Assembly: GCA_964017235.1 (NCBI GenBank) | Contig: OZ024928.1 | Coordinates: 87,539,566 to 87,603,565, forward strand | Origin: Sabellastarte sp. h YS-2021 | Taxonomy: Eukaryota > Annelida > Polychaeta > Sabellida > Sabellidae | Direction of reading: 5' to 3' | Length of the DNA stretch: 64,000 nt | Part shown: piece after piece, positions 31,838 through 43,783 of the stretch | How positions within the stretch are numbered: the first letter of the stretch is position 1 | Layout: each line of letters begins with the position of its first letter | Program-made: the position numbers and the translations under genes | Notes under the pieces: generated by a model | Seen by the model: only the letters and a program-made list of their open reading frames with translations | Database searches by the model: none | Told to the model about the DNA's origin: nothing

Positions 31838-33080
31838 TTAACCATCACCATTAATGTCTACTCTACTGTTATCTGTTAACATCCAATCTGGGTCTGACAC
31901 TGGGTCTGAATGACCCCATAACACTAGACCAAGATACGCCCCATCTCTAGGACCTTTTGCATAGCATTTTGCACATATATGTGTATGTACCTTGACAAAT
32001 TTAAAATATTTAAAATATTTTCCCACAAATCCCAAATAGTAGGAAGTAGAAGTGCCTATGTTGTGAGCACTTTTTCAGTAATTTGAACTAAATTTACCTC
32101 CAAACCATTTTCAAAGTAGTCTCCTATATCTAAGTCATTAAAATTTTCATTTAAATGAGATTCCCAACAGTTTGAATAATTTTGTAGGTTCCATTCAAAT
32201 ATGTGCCGCGTAAGGGTGTTATTAGTGCAGCATAGTCTGTTCCAAAAGCGTATATTCAAAATATTATACCTGTACTTTGGAATCATCCATCCCATTTCTG
32301 CTTGAAGTCCCAATGTAGGAGCATTACGGTGCAAGCCAAGAAAATACCGTATAGCCCTGTTTTGAACTTTATCTGCGAATTTAAAATTTCTATGGCTCTA
32401 AACAGTTGAGCAGTAGTGTAATATGGGCCAGACACAGGCGTCATATAATTTTGTGAAAGTATTGAAAGTTAAGCTTTTGCATGTTTTAAATTTAGATATC
32501 ATTTTTGCTAAAGCTCAACCAGCGGATGAAGCTAACATTTCAGCACACTGTTCAAATTTAAGATGTTCATCTAATATTATTCCCAAGTATTTATATTTAG
32601 AGACCACCTTCAATGGTTTTTATATCACTATAAAGGACTTTTATAGCAAAGTAGATTTTACCATCAATATTAAATTGTAATAATTTATTGAGCAGCAATT
32701 CTCGATTTACACAATCAAAGGCTTTTCCCATGTCTATAAATGCTGTGCATGTGTTTTTATTTTTGCTGAGCCTATGTTGAATAACTGAAGTCTAGTTATA
32801 CACTTGGTCCTCACAAGATTTGCCCTTTCGAAAAGCCATTTGTTCATCTCCTAGGAATTCCATTATATTTAGATATTTAACTATTCTAGAGTTTAAGATA
32901 CCATTGTATAATTTTACTTACACATGACAATAAGCTTACTGCCCGATATGACAAAGGGCAATACGGGTCTTTGTTAACACCTTTGGGTTTTGGACTTATC
33001 ACTGCTTTTAACCACGCCGAAGGAACTAATGACTTATCAAAACACAGTTTAAACAACCAATATAGTAGCATAATACAGTG
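31838..33080 (-). mobile_element. Non-LTR retrotransposon RT remnant
   Basis: Minus-strand frames encode WLKAVISPKPKGVNKDPY and LSYRAVSLLSCVSKI (33071-32886), an AFDCVNRELLLNKLL-like stretch near 32700, KYLGIILDEHLKFEQC near 32580, and a C-terminal piece with GWMIPKYRYNILNIRFWNRL (32334-32056). The RT core with YxDD is deleted between these blocks. The clade differs from the L2/CR1-like copies elsewhere in the window. Confidence 0.7.
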
Positions 33081-33340
33081 TGGCAGTTCCTCAGACGGAT
33101 GCAGCTTTGTTTATTTCACAGCAATATGTAGGTATATTTAAAATATTTTTTAAAATATCATTGACATTTGAGATGTGTAATACTAAATACTACGAGCTTG
33201 TTCTAGGTAAGGTTTGGCTTGAAGATTGACTACCAGCTGTATCAACCATCTTTTTCATATACTTCTTTCGTGAGTTCTGCTGTAAATCAGCAAACCATTT
33301 GTCAAAAACATTTTAGAAAGGCATGTATGAGTATTAATAT

Positions 33341-33451
33341 ATAGATAATGGCCAAGTGGCACTCCATTATTTAAACTTAATGGCCTGAGGCTGAAAGGGC
33401 CGAAGGGTCATTAAGTTTACGTAATGGAAGTGCCACGAGGCAATTATCTAT
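33341..33451. repeat. Foldback element: 42-bp inverted arms around a 26-bp loop
   Basis: Left arm 33341-33382 and right arm 33409-33451 pair with few mismatches over ATAGATAAT, GTGGCACT, CCATTA and TAAACTTAATG. The loop holds GCCTGAGGC. It could be a very short foldback transposable element or encode a hairpin RNA. Confidence 0.8.
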
Positions 33452-35398
33452 TATAAAACCCTGTAAATTAAAACCAATCTATTAATTCAATAATTTAACA
33501 CCTTGACCAAATGATCAACCTAGACAATCTTTGCAATGTTTCCTTTGGTGTGCATACCATATGGGGCTTTCACTAAATTAGTTCTATGTTTTATTTTTAT
33601 TTCAATACACAATCAACATTGTTTCACCATGTGTACCACTGGTTTTCCTTTATGGAAAAATATAATTTTGGATAAAGCTTGAAAAATTTTAACATAATCT
33701 GACAGCCGAAAAATTTAACCATGGATTATGATAATCAATAAATCATGGATCTGTGACTTACTGAAAGCACTCTCCAGAAAAAAATTAGACTGCTTATTTA
33801 ACAATGCTGTGGATAATTTGTTGTGGTGAGTGTTTCATGTTACTTTATTGGTCTGTGCTTACTTTAAGACTGCTATTATTTTTGTGTTTCAGGCATTGAA
33901 AGTAGAAAACTAGAAACTGGAGAATTAATTACTTGTTTTAGTTTGTGTTGAAGTTTTTGGGTTTCTCAAAATTTTCATTTTGTGTGTTTCTTTGTCTCTT
34001 AATTTTGAATCAAGGAAAAATGCCTCCTGGAAAAATTATCTCCTGGAAAAAAGCCTCATAGAAAAAATGCCTACTCCACAGTTTGTATTTCAGAAACACC
34101 TCCTATGAAAATTAATCGACAACATTAAGAACAAAATTCATTTCAACCACTAACAGTGTATCATTTTAGAAGTATATAACAAACTGTAATAAGGTAAATT
34201 AAAATCTTTGTTTTGAACTTAAAAACATTGAAAATTTAAATCATATTTAAACCCAACAGTAATGCATTTCAATACTGCATTTTTGCACTACTTTTTTTCT
34301 CATTTTACATGAGTAAATTTTATGCCACTAAAAACACTCCTTTAATGTAGTATGCTGGGTTGGATTTTAACAGTGAGTTTGTTTGAAAGTTAGCTGCTCC
34401 TTTGATTAAGTTCACAGATTATTGTAAAGTCAGATTGTAAAGAAAATGCAAAGAATTAAATTAAATTGCTTGTTTTGTATTTGTCAGAAGGTATTTTTTC
34501 AAGGTAGCATTTTTTCATGAGGTAGTTTTCTACTTTGTAAATGTACCCACTGAACTAATTAATAAAAAAAGTTGTGAAACATTTCAATATTAAATGCATT
34601 GTGCTGAGGATGACTGGCAAATACTAAGTACCCTTTTGCTCTTGGCAGACTGGCCATTGAACGAAACCACATTCCACTGTTAGAATATAATGTAGTGTTA
34701 ACTCTCCATTATGCCAAAAATAATGGAGACTTGAGACAATGGAAGGGTCACCCATCTGGGTTTTATTTAAAATTGAAGCATATCTACTGAAACATATTTA
34801 TGTAAGCATGAGATATTAAGTAAAATTCACATAATCCAAAGCATTTGTAGTATAATCACTTTGATGGCTGTGTTACTTTGTGTTTGGTTGAAAGCACTGA
34901 GTAACTTTTAGGAATACATAATTCAATAACACTTCTGTCTTATGCAATAACCTTGGGGCCCCTTGAAATTTAGACCATCTGCCTTTTCTCATTTTCTTGG
35001 ACCTGTTGGAACATTTCGTCTCCAGAGATCACTATTACTGTGCATATACTGTAATTCTTCTTTTATCCATATCACTATCAGGGATAGGGTAGGCTCCTTC
35101 GGGTTTTGGGTTTAGCTTTTCAACTGATGTAAGTGGGTGCTAATTTTTGGAAGTCACTGCAGCAGCATCTGGGGAATTTGTAGTGCCATTCGAGGACAGT
35201 GCTGTAATTTGTGACACATCATTACAAAATTACCTAAATTTTAGCAGTTACCAAATCCAATTTAGCTGAAGTGACCCTGCAGATCAGTAAGTTACAATAT
35301 TTAAGTGGCAATGAAAGGGGGTAAAAAACTTTGGACTCAAATTGTGCCTTCTTATATTTGAAAGTAACTTACGTGAAGCATTGTAACACAATTCATAA
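33452..35398. other. No gene seen; short GGAAAAA-type repeats near 34010-34080
   Basis: A+T-rich. Around 34014-34080 short phrases like GCCTCCTGGAAAAA recur imperfectly. No coding frame or known mobile element supported. Confidence 0.4.
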
Positions 35399-35545
35399 GG
35401 GTCTCGGTGGCCTAGTTGTTAGCAATAATGGCATCTAATAAAAGAGCTGTCACCCTTGTGGGTCCGACTCCCGCAAATGACAAATGCTGAGGACCTGTCC
35501 CAATATGACCCTGGCTGTTGAATGGCGCGTAAAGCCAAACCTTTG
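35399..35545 (+). mobile_element. tRNA-derived SINE family 2, copy 1
   Basis: Head with A-box-like GGTGGCCTAGTTGTTAG and B-box-like GGGTCCGACTCCC, then a body GCTGAGGACCTGTCCC and CCTGGCTGTTGAA at 35485-35522 shared exactly with the copy 420 bp downstream. Confidence 0.7.
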
Positions 35546-35825
35546 CCACATAATAAATTGTTGGAAGTTTATCAGTATACTAGTACGCTTGGAATGGTTC
35601 ATAGATTGAATCTTTATCATTCCTATTGTCATGTGGCCAATAAAATATGTCCAAAACACACACTGAAACAATATAAAGTATATGTGAAATATAAGCAAGT
35701 AATATTACACTTATGGAGTTAATAGGAAAATGTCGACAACTCAGATTTTCGAAATTATTGCAATTGACCACTGCATATGTCAAATTATTTGGTACATGGT
35801 GTTTGATAATAAGTTATTTGTAAGT

Positions 35826-35965
35826 ATGGCCTTGTGGGTTAGCAGTTTAGGCATCTAGTCACAGACTGTCACCTCTGTGTGGGTTCGACACACACAAGTG
35901 ACAAAGCTGAGGACCTGTCCCAATATGACCCTGGCTGTTGAACGTGACGTAAAACTCAGCCTTGA
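35826..35965 (+). mobile_element. tRNA-derived SINE family 2, copy 2
   Basis: Same plan as the copy at 35399: a degenerate head with B-box-like GGGTTCGAC, then the identical body block at 35905-35942 and GACGTAAAACT. Confidence 0.7.
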
Positions 35966-37609
35966 CCTTTGAAGGGACTTTGCCCAACAGCAGCAGTGAC
36001 TCTTCTTTCAATGTTGTATTCCCATTTTATTGGGAAACAACTTCCCATGATGACATTCTTTGCTGAACGTTGTCCAGCCAATACACAAATGCTTTTAAAG
36101 GACTTTTTAATTTGTCCCAAGATCCCACATCCCGGGGCTGCAACATATGTGGCATATTGAAACCCAACATCACAATTTTTTAAACAAACACAATTTAATG
36201 TTCCATTCATTGTGACACATTTTAAATTAATCTTGTAATTTATTGTACAAGTTATTCAGCAGTGTGTAAATATTGGAGAATGTATTCCTCCAAAAAATAT
36301 GGACAATAGGTCTTTATACACCGTTGCTTGCTTCAAACCCATTCATTTTAGAGCTGCAAGTCCTATAAAGGTGATGCTTGTTTTAAGAGGTGGGTGGAGG
36401 GTGAAATTTCATATGACCCAATGGCTTCTAATTTGAAAGTGACCCCACCAGTTGTGATAGGGGTTTCATAAGGGGTGACCTAACTCCTTATTGGCTGGGT
36501 AGTGACACAATTGGAAGAGAGGCTTATACAGATAGGTTAAAACTTTAAGGTAGTCAGCAACTGATATGGCAGGTCCCTAACTTGGCCGTGCCTTGCAAAT
36601 GCATTCTCTCTGATCACATTAAGATTTGATTGATATTTTCATATTTACCATCAATTATCAGGTGACACTGTGACTGGAAGTTTATGCTGATATTACAACA
36701 GAGAGTGTCAGTTTTCATTCCCCCAAAATAAGAAAAGAATCATTTAGATTGTTTGCTTATTTTTTTTATTTTTAGATGTTGTTGCCATATTTTGTGTGCA
36801 TGAGTTGGATTCAATTTCGTTGAGACACATATGCAGTACACTTCATAAACCAATATACGGGCTTGCCAAAAAGCTGTATAAATTAAAGCTACTAAGAATG
36901 AATATTTTTGATCCATTGCATTTATGTTATGATTACCCCATTCTCCTTAGCCATCTGACGTACATTGTAGCTGTAGTGATTGTCATGATTGTCCAGTAAC
37001 AGTATGATTAGTTAATACCGTCTACTATTGGGCAATAAATCTTTGAACTAGGACTTGAATACATCCTTGTTCATATAACCTAGAATAAAAAACTTTCTTT
37101 TGAATGTGCATCATGGTAAGTAATTGCATATTCAGTTGCCTTTTTCAATACTTTCATTCATTTCTATCCCATACTTTCATTACAGTTTTTGCATCACATA
37201 TGTGTTTATACTCATTCTGTATCTGTGTATTAAATATTGAGATTCCAGAAATATTTTTCTTTGTGTATGCTGACAGTTGATGTATGTGATGCATCACCGT
37301 TCCCCTATAACTCAAATAACAAGGAGTTTGGTCGATTATCATTCACAACCATTGTGGGTAAACTGTTTAAATAAATCGAAAATTTCGACAAAACCTGCCC
37401 TGTTGCAGCTGTACATATCATAGATATGAAGTGATACTACGTGGACTTCCAAGATGAATAACTTTATAGTTAGCAAGAAAATAGCCTTACTGACAGTATG
37501 AGTACAACCTATATTATGGATACTAGACTACTACAGAGATTTCATTGATGAAAAGAAATTGTGGTAGATCTCACTTCTCGGGTGCAGTGTACAGGCATGG
37601 CAATTGTCA
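35966..37609. other. No gene seen
   Basis: Unique A+T-rich sequence between the SINE pair and element 2. Small frames only; none looks like a known protein. Confidence 0.4.
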
Positions 37610-37759
37610 GTCCTGACCCCCCCCCCCCTGCTGCGGGTACCAGTCTAATGTGTTACGGTAACATCAACAAACCAAACGTCCCCACATTTGGTGTTAAAAC
37701 CCACTGATTGGTCGGCTCAAAAGTGCCCGCCATTAAACGAGGAATGTATATCACTTTAA

Positions 37760-38140
37760 TACCAGGATTTCAACAGTAAACAACGTTTTAACTAGTACCA
37801 GAATTTGAACAGTAAATATCATTTAATTTCCACGATGGACATTTTCTTCAGTACCAGAATTTGAACAGTAAATTAATGTTTCTGGAGCTACGTGGATTTT
37901 AGTGTTTTTATGGTGGAACTTAATTAAACATTTAAAGTATTCTGCAAAGACGTGAGTACCCGAATTTGAACTGTAAACAATGTTTCTGGTGCTACGTGGA
38001 CTTCAGTGGACTTAATTAAACATTCAAAGTATTCTGCAAAGACGTCAGTACCCGAATTTGAACAGTAAACAACGTTTCTGGTGTTATATGGATTTCAGTG
38101 TTGTTGTGGTGGAATTTAATTTCAACGACAGACATTATGT
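37760..38140 (+). repeat. Repeated leader of element 2
   Basis: TACC(A/C)GAATTTGAACAGTAAA-type phrases occur at 37760, 37796, 37852, 37957 and 38049. The last three are followed by similar blocks containing GTTTCTGG and, for two of them, AAAGTATTCTGCAAAGACGT, giving units of about 92-105 bp. It lies upstream of the gag ATG and may be a promoter array. Confidence 0.8.
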
Positions 38141-38388
38141 TGTGTAACTTCGAGGACTGATGTGTATCTGCATCTGCAGATAGCAGCTCTGCTTTGACTA
38201 CATACATGCTTGGTTGGCCACACCTAAGAGGGACGGTCTAAACTATTTTCTTGTGGGGGGGCCGTTTTTGGCTGAGTTGTGATCTAATTTTACTTTCAAT
38301 TTTCATATTAAAATCAAGCTTGTACTAAGTCCCAGCAGAGCGCTGCGAGAAGATTTGTGTTTTATTTTGCAGTTTGTAAAACGGAACT

Positions 38389-39590
38389 ATGCCAAATAAA
38401 AACCTGTGCAGCAAGTGCAATAAAAAACATTTTCCCCCAACGGGAAAGAAGTGCAAGTATGCTAAGAAAGGACTGACCAAGAGTATCACTGACTCTAACG
38501 TTATACCACAAGATGGTGTTCCTGCTCAAAGTAATAGTGATAGTGACTCTAACGTTATGCCACAAGGTGGCGTTCCTGATTTGAAGTTGAAGAAGAGTGC
38601 AAGTATGTTCGAATCCCTGTTCGACAGCAGTTCTGCAGAGGAGGAGACATCAACGCAGTTACAGATATTGCAAGAGCTGAAACGCGTCAATTCAAGGCTG
38701 GATGCAGTAGAAGGTCGTATAGCACAGGATGACAGCAGTCGTCAGAAGTGCAGACACAGAAAAATTGAACAGTCCAAGTTAAGTAGAACTAGTTTTACAA
38801 ACAAGTCTAGTAAGAAGTCAGTAAATCATGTTAATAATACAAGTAATTGTGATACTGATAGTTCCTCTGAATCTGATTGTAACGTACCCAGTCTAGCTGC
38901 CCTTAAGAGTTCTGCAAACATCCAGCGTCGAATAGATGAAAGGTTGCGAGAATTAGAAATGTTGCCAAGTGATTCAGGTGTGACTAGTAAGGGTAAAGTC
39001 AAATCAAAAAGGGGGGGTCAGTAGATGTTATTGTAAAACATAAGGTTGCATGGCCTCACGAAGCCATCTTGGGGGGCGTCAGTCGGTCCAGGGTCACGTA
39101 TGACCAGTTGACGTTACCCCAATGGGTACAAGGATTCTGCAAAAATGTCTTGGACGAGTCGGACCATGGGAAACGCGAGAAAATGATAGCCTACATGGCG
39201 GATCTAATGGAGGATACAACCAACTTTACATGGCAAGGTGCAAAGGGTGCTCACGCAGTCTTGTGTTGTGAGTTCGAACGTGGCACACTTACGTGGAACG
39301 ATACGGAGCGTATTGACCGTATTAGGAGGGCTCACGCTCAGAAACATCCGGTCAATAATGTGAAGTCATGGTCAAAACAGTCGGAGACGTCCAGCAAGCA
39401 TTGGTTTTGCAAATTTTTTCAAAATGGCTCATGCCCATATGATAAAGATCATGAGACAAACAGAAAGTTGCAAAAGCATATATGTGCGAGATGTATAAAA
39501 CAAGGTCGTGTCCTCAGTCATGCTGAGAAAGATTGTTATGCGGTGATAAAACATAAAAATCCAAAAAACGGATTATCGGCTGTCCACTGA
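38389..39590 (+). pseudogene. gag-like protein of element 2, one G-run shift
   Basis: Starts at ATG 38389 with a C-x2-C-x3-H-x7-C cluster (LCSKCNKKHFPPTGKKC). It continues through a repeated SNV-PQGGVP phrase, a coiled-coil-like LQILQELKRVNSRL and a basic linker. The frame shifts at the seven-G run 39011-39017: the first part stops at 39024 and the second continues in the -1 frame from 39018 to TGA 39588-39590. Element 3 is continuous here (RGGSVEVLV), and one more G would restore element 2. The second part holds WVQGFCKNVL and the C-x7-C-x5-H plus H-x-C-x2-C-x8-H-x4-C region. Confidence 0.82.
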
Positions 39591-39604
39591 AACCAGTGGG
39601 CAGC
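39563..39604 (+). promoter_or_regulatory. Predicted -1 ribosomal frameshift signal, element 2
   Basis: A AAA AAC at 39563-39569 in the gag frame, a 9-nt spacer, then GCTGTCCACTG (39579-39589) pairing with CAGTGGGCAGC (39594-39604) over 11 bp with one G-T pair and an AAAC loop. pol is open in the -1 frame from 39569 (CGG ATT ATC GGC). This is the strongest hairpin of the three elements. Confidence 0.75.
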
Positions 39605-42057
39605 GGGGTGTCAGCTTCTGATAGTAATACCAATAGTCAGACACACCAGACTTGGTCAGATGTACCATGTAGAATAGTTGTGACAAAGAGTGTAACTAAT
39701 GCCAGATTATGTAAAGGCATAGAACACAGTGTTGGCCAGTACAGGCCCCTACAATATCATAGTAAATGTTTTTACAATACGAAGTACAAACCCAGAGACA
39801 TTGAGAGTTTGTTAGTTCGTCCCCGTGCTCAAGCTGTAAAAGTATTCATGGCAAACAACCATAATAATACTCGGGATGCGTATGCTGACATAGTAAAACA
39901 TGGTCAATTCAATGGTCCAAAGTTAGTACACACAGTGGGCAGTGACAAACAGTACATGCAAACCAATAAGAAAATGGATGTCCATGTGCAAGCTAATTCA
40001 CGAGGTGAGTTTATACCCAAGTGTACTGCAGACCCGAAGACATGCGATACATGGCTGTCAAACAATCCCTCCAGTACAAAACAGTGTGACATCACATCGG
40101 GCTTTAGTAGTAATACATGGGTTGGGGGCAGTACTCAAAACTCATATTTAGGTGACCCAACTGATGACAAAAAGCAAACTAATGATGTGAAAGGCAGTCG
40201 CATCGATGCTCACATGGGCAACAAAGTATTTGACATTACCAATGCGGGTCATGACAAGTTTCTCCATGCAGTGTTGTACGCGAGTAACACCACAACAAAT
40301 GACAACCCGGATTGTGAAACATTTAGGCAGTGTAGATTACAGTCAAAGTATGACTTCGGCTTTGTTCCCCTTACGGATCCGGTCTTGCCTAGTGTGGTTA
40401 CAACCTCTACTTTACAGGTCGATACGATTGGGGAATTGCATGATACAGTAAAAACCTATGGTTGTCACAATTATATGGGGGCTCGCGTCCCCTTAAAATC
40501 TCAACTCAATATTGACAAATGGGAAGAATATCTCACAGATTATTGGGATAAGCAACTTGTTGAGTTCCTCAAGTTTGGTTTTCCTATGGGGTTTAACAGA
40601 GATTGTCCCTTGCAGCATGAGGTGAAAAACCATTCATCTGCCATAGTTTACCCTAATGATATACAAGCATATATTGAGGAAGAGGTCTCACTGGGAGCTA
40701 TTGTAGGCCCATTTGAAACCAACCCCATTGTCAATGGCCACATTTCACCATTCATGTCCAGGCCTAAGCCCAATTCTGATGTTAGACGGGTCATTGTCGA
40801 CTTGAGCTGGCCCAAAGGCGCATCTGTTAATGATGGCGTGGACAAGCCGAGTTACATGGGTTCTGAATTCTCTCTCACATTTCCTTCTATTGATCATTTG
40901 ACCTCTGAGCTGGCAAAACTTGGTCCTGGAGCTCACATTTACAAGATCGATGTGAGTCGTGCCTTTCGCCATCTTAAAATGGACCCTTTTGACTTTGATT
41001 TATTGGGCTTATCTTGGAATGGCGTCTATATAGACACTTGCCTGCCTTTTGGTGCAAGGCATGGGAGTCAGTTCTTCCAACGCGTCAGTGACACGGTCCG
41101 TTATATCATGCGTCAACGAGGTTTTGACGTCGTTAACTATATTGACGATTTCCTTGGTTTTGGGACACCCAGCGTTGCACAGGCGTCGTTTGACACGTTA
41201 CGTGGCGTAATGGAAAGTTTAGGCCTTACTATCAGCCAGAAGAAACTGGTTCGTCCGGCGACACAAGCTGTGTGTCTGGGTGTACTCATTAACACGGAAA
41301 CAGGCACTATTTCCATTCCTGAAGACAAGTTGCGTGACGTCCGTTCCATGGTTGACGCATGGTCAGCAAAAAAGCACTGTACAAAACGTCAGCTGCAGTC
41401 GTTGTTAGGCTCATTGTTGTACATCCATAAGTGCGTAAAACCTGCCAGGTGCTTCCTTAACCGTGTCCTTAACGTACTCAGGCAAGCTCCAGATTCAAAA
41501 CGCATTATTTTAACCCCTGAATTCCATAGAGACATCAGGTGGTTCCAGAAGTTCCCCCCTTGTATAATGGTGTTTCAATGTATGCACACAAAAACGTTGA
41601 CTACACGTTAGAGTTAGATGCATGTCTCAGTGGCCTGGGGGGCTGGTGGGGTAGCTCAGTCTACCATTTGCCTATACCATTAGGATTCAGAAGTTTAGAT
41701 ATAGTCCACCTGGAAATGATCAATATACTGTTAGCAGTGAGAGTATTTTCCAATGCATGGCAACACAAACGTGTATTAGTCAGGTGTGACAACATGGCTG
41801 TAGTAGCAGTACTAAAGTCAGGCAGGGCTAGAGACCCTTACCTTGGTGCATGTGCACGTAATGTTTGGTATGTGAGTGCTCTATATGACATTGATATGCA
41901 ATATGTCCATGTGTTGGGTAAAGATAACAGAGCTGCAGACCTGTTGTCCCGGTGGACTGATTCTGCAGGTGATTTGTCTGAGTTGCAGCAATTAGTGGGA
42001 AATCCAGGGTGGATTCCAGTTGACATTTCCATGTTGGAACTGGACCCCACAATTTGA
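39569..42057 (+). pseudogene. pol of element 2: RT and RNase H, one C-run shift
   Basis: About 829 residues once the shift is allowed for. A variable N-terminal linker (with HSKCFYNTKYKP) leads to FGFVPLTDPVLP, then RT motifs YKIDVSRAFRHLKMDP, CLPFGARHGSQFFQ and YIDDFLGFG (YIDD at 41138-41149). RNase H shows LDACLSGLG, HLEMIN, CDNMAV and RAADLLSRW. A run of six C at 41554-41559 breaks the frame between RT and RNase H; seven C would restore WFQKF-PPLYNGV. The first part stops at 41611 and the second is open to 42057. Confidence 0.88.
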
Positions 42058-42075
42058 TAGAGTCTACCAGATACT

Positions 42076-43062
42076 ATGCTTTATTTTGTAGGTAATGAGG
42101 CGGGTAGGGATCTGAGGCTCCAAGCTTCCATCAGATTGTCATCAGCATTCCGTCCCAAGACAAGAGCCTGTTATACTAGGTTGTTTAGGTCATTTGTGGG
42201 TTTTTGTATATGTATCAATGTTCCATTGAGGGAAATGAATCTCTCCACTGTCATGTCGTTTCTGGAATACCTGGTAGTTAATAACACATCAATACACATG
42301 TTAGCAAACTATGTGTCGGCCCTTAAGGCCATGGCTGTTGTTTATAATATAGAGTATACTGTGTTTGATCACCCTCAGGTAAAATACTACCTTAAAGCAG
42401 TCAGAATTAATCGCCCTCTGTCAGTCCCAAGGAGAAACATTATGGACATTCCAACTCTTAGGTGCTTGATCTCTCTGGTTTCACCACTAAGCAATGCAAT
42501 CACCTTCAAAGCTCTATTCTTGGTCGGTTACTTTGGTTTTTTCCAGTTATCAAACCTGGTGCCCCATGCTGGCAAGGATTTTGACCCCTCAAGACACCTT
42601 GCTGGTGGCGACGTGTTTTTTGAGTCATCTACAGTCAAATTGCTCATAAAATGGACCAAAACCCTCCAGGACAGAAATCAGGCCAAGGTCATATCGCTAC
42701 CAAAGTTGGACTCCAATATTTGCTCTTATGGGGCTCTCCAGGACCTTGTCAGAGCCTTTTCTCCTGAAAGCATGGATCCATTATTCCAGCGCCAGACCCC
42801 TCGTGTTTCCCAGGTGATGACGGACTCCATAGTGAGGAAAACCCTGTCAACTCTCAACCAGGCTTTAGGATTCCCCAGGAGCTATTTCACCTTTCATGCC
42901 TTCCGCCGTTCAGGTGCCTCTCTTGCGTATAACAATAGGGTCCCCATTGAGGACATCCAGTCGCATGGCACCTGGACGTCGGAATGCGTCTGGAGATACA
43001 TCTCCTTGGATCTTTCTAACAACAGCAAGGTTGCCAATTCATTCAAATCTTTACTCGCCTGA
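42076..43062 (+). CDS. Tyrosine recombinase of element 2, catalytic Arg replaced
   Basis: An open frame of 328 residues. The core-binding part has FRPKTRACYTRLFRSF and HMLANYVSALKA; the catalytic part has HAFRRSGA, HGTW and CVWRYIS with the nucleophile Tyr. At the first catalytic arginine, where elements 1 and 3 have LRLSN, this copy has FQLSN (CAG at 42544-42546). Loss of that Arg should abolish strand cleavage in this enzyme family. It is in the same frame as pol but separated by TGA TAG. So the frame is intact while the enzyme is probably dead. Confidence 0.88.
   Translation: MLYFVGNEAGRDLRLQASIRLSSAFRPKTRACYTRLFRSFVGFCICINVPLREMNLSTVMSFLEYLVVNNTSIHMLANYVSALKAMAVVYNIEYTVFDHPQVKYYLKAVRINRPLSVPRRNIMDIPTLRCLISLVSPLSNAITFKALFLVGYFGFFQLSNLVPHAGKDFDPSRHLAGGDVFFESSTVKLLIKWTKTLQDRNQAKVISLPKLDSNICSYGALQDLVRAFSPESMDPLFQRQTPRVSQVMTDSIVRKTLSTLNQALGFPRSYFTFHAFRRSGASLAYNNRVPIEDIQSHGTWTSECVWRYISLDLSNNSKVANSFKSLLA
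42090..42091 (+). promoter_or_regulatory. Possible 3' splice acceptor before the recombinase, element 2
   Basis: TACTATGCTTTATTTTGTAG ends at 42091, 34 nt after the pol stop. It matches the equivalent sequence in element 1. The ATG at 42076 used for the recombinase frame lies inside this run. Confidence 0.35.
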
Positions 43063-43780
43063 TTCATATCACAGACGAGTGTTTATATGTATTATGTATG
43101 TAACAATGCTATACTGTCCTACACCCTACTGCATGGGTTTGGGGCCTTTTGGTTTGGGTTGCTATTACTATTATTATAAGTCAGTGATGGTTAGTTTAAG
43201 TACGGGATCCTCCTGAGGCTCAGGTCACTGCGGGGTCAGGTTTGGATCAGATCGTCAGCTGTTGCCATTGCAACTGGGTCAGTGCACCTTGGTTGTGGAA
43301 CCGGGGGCTCTGCCCTGCAAAAAACAGGGGTGGAAAATTCTACTAGGTGGTATGACGCAGTGTCTGGCCGTCAGTAGGGTCCTCTTTAGGTGGAGTTATT
43401 TAAGATCTCCAGTAGTTGTGTTAATAGTTAACCATTCTTTTAGTGTAACATAATCTTACTTGTAATGAAGTTATGTGGTCTTATGTGATAATCTCTTATA
43501 CATAGGGATAGTTATGTCTTGCATGTCAGGACTATGGTCTATGAATTTTAGTTGCATTTATCTCTGTTTGCTATGATTGTGCTTATTGAGCGTCTAACTT
43601 TAGTGGCACGTGTATTTATCATGCTTATGATTTGTGTATACTTGTAGTACTAGTCAATCATATGTATCACTTACGTAACCTCTCTTAATGTATCTTAGTC
43701 TTTTACTCATGTTGTATATAATAAATAATTACTCTCAGCTGTGCATTATATCTTTTTGGGGGGTCTCGGGGACTGCTGTC
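43063..43780 (+). other. 3' non-coding region of element 2
   Basis: Follows the recombinase. It contains AGGTCA at 43222 and GGGTCA at 43233 as a direct repeat with 5-nt spacing, and another GGGTCA at 43276. It ends in GGGGGGTCTCGGGG near 43756-43770. It resembles the B repeat of element 1 in general character but occurs once only. Confidence 0.55.
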
Positions 43781-43783
43781 CAT

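Larger units (their letters stand above)
37610..43780 (+). mobile_element. Ngaro-like element 2
   Basis: gag, pol and tyrosine recombinase in the same order as element 1 and clearly related to it in protein and in the frameshift hairpin. I place the left edge near the C-run at about 37617 and the right edge near 43780, where LINE sequence begins; both are approximate. Unlike element 1, I do not find duplicated B repeats at the right end, so the 3' structure may be incomplete. Two homopolymer shifts break gag and pol. Confidence 0.85.

Noticed and set aside
35399-35470. Functional tRNA gene
   Set aside because: The A and B boxes are present but the sequence does not fold into a clean cloverleaf by eye and continues into a repeated SINE body.
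39011-39024. G GGG GGT run in element 2 gag as a second programmed -1 site
   Set aside because: Element 1 needs a shift of the opposite sign at the same run and element 3 has no run and no shift, so homopolymer indels explain it better.
43063-43780. B1-A2-B2 repeat structure at the end of element 2
   Set aside because: I compared the 3' region with itself and with the leader and did not find a second copy, so it is not claimed.
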